From assembly GCA_045544735.1 (NCBI GenBank), contig JAZPZM010000106.1, positions 1-12,116 on the forward strand: a stretch of 12,116 nt of DNA. Reading direction: 5' to 3'. Of this stretch, positions 12,093-12,116 are shown one piece after another. This stretch comes from CAG-390 sp045544735. Its GTDB lineage: Bacteria > Bacillota > Clostridia > Oscillospirales > CAG-272. The notes under the pieces were generated by a model. The model saw nothing but the letters and a program-made list of their open reading frames with translations, had not been told where the DNA came from and did no database searches. The translations under genes and the position numbers were made by a program. Each line of letters opens with the position of its first letter. Positions within the stretch are counted from its first letter, which is position 1.

Positions 12093-12116
12093 AAGTCGGA
12101 GGCCAAGCGGTCTTAG
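12093..12116. other. Sequencing adapter remnant at contig end
   Basis: These 24 bases begin AAGTCGGAGGCCAAGCGG and match from memory the start of the MGI/BGI read-1 adapter. They are also the reverse complement of 11957-11980. With the read-2 adapter at the other contig end, both ends are library-derived and should be trimmed. Confidence 0.95.

Noticed and set aside
1..12116. Inverted terminal match between contig start and 11897-11923 as a mobile-element end or circular overlap
   Set aside because: The shared sequence is library adapter, and no transposase, integrase or target-site duplication is present. No CRISPR array, tRNA or rRNA gene was seen either.

Overview
The window is a 12.1 kb contig from what looks like an anaerobic Firmicute, probably a gut or rumen clostridial lineage known from metagenomes. 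Three things point there: a canonical T-box leader, a ferredoxin-dependent 2-oxoacid oxidoreductase module, and GC-rich genes with strong AGGAG-type ribosome binding sites separated by AT-rich promoters. All genes lie on the + strand. Both contig ends and an internal 84-base block (11897-11980) match, from memory, MGI/BGI DNBSEQ library adapters, so bases 1-27, 11897-11980 and 12093-12116 are not genomic.

Region 1 (28-3578) is a tightly packed housekeeping run: the C-terminal part of recG, a leaderless zinc N-acetylmuramoyl-L-alanine amidase, a glycine/histidine-rich protein with two membrane segments and no known function, and tcdA (tRNA t6A dehydratase). A 13-bp inverted repeat follows tcdA.

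Region 2 (3588-7918) starts with a near-consensus sigma-A promoter and a T-box leader whose specifier I read as CTC (leucine). It controls two unusual genes. The first is a LeuA-like protein that keeps the leucine-binding/dimer domain but has lost the metal and catalytic residues of isopropylmalate synthase. The second is a fusion of a xylose-isomerase-like TIM barrel to a complete acyl-CoA synthetase.

Region 3 (7919-9819) has its own extended -10 promoter, a branched-chain aminotransferase (ilvE), a translationally coupled P-loop ATPase and a clean intrinsic terminator. Region 4 (9820 to the end) has a TTGAAC-17-TATAAT promoter followed by a 2x[4Fe-4S] ferredoxin and the alpha and beta subunits of a VOR/KOR-type 2-oxoacid:ferredoxin oxidoreductase. 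The beta gene is interrupted by adapter sequence, and the expected gamma subunit lies off the contig.

Together, acyl-CoA ligase, ferredoxin-dependent branched-chain 2-oxoacid oxidoreductase and branched-chain aminotransferase form the three steps by which rumen anaerobes are known to turn isovalerate or related acids into branched-chain amino acids by reductive carboxylation. Leucine-starvation control of the ligase by a T-box fits that biosynthetic direction. The degenerate LeuA-like protein and the TIM-barrel fusion are the parts with no obvious precedent. The pathway assignment is inference; the domain and motif calls are read from the sequence.
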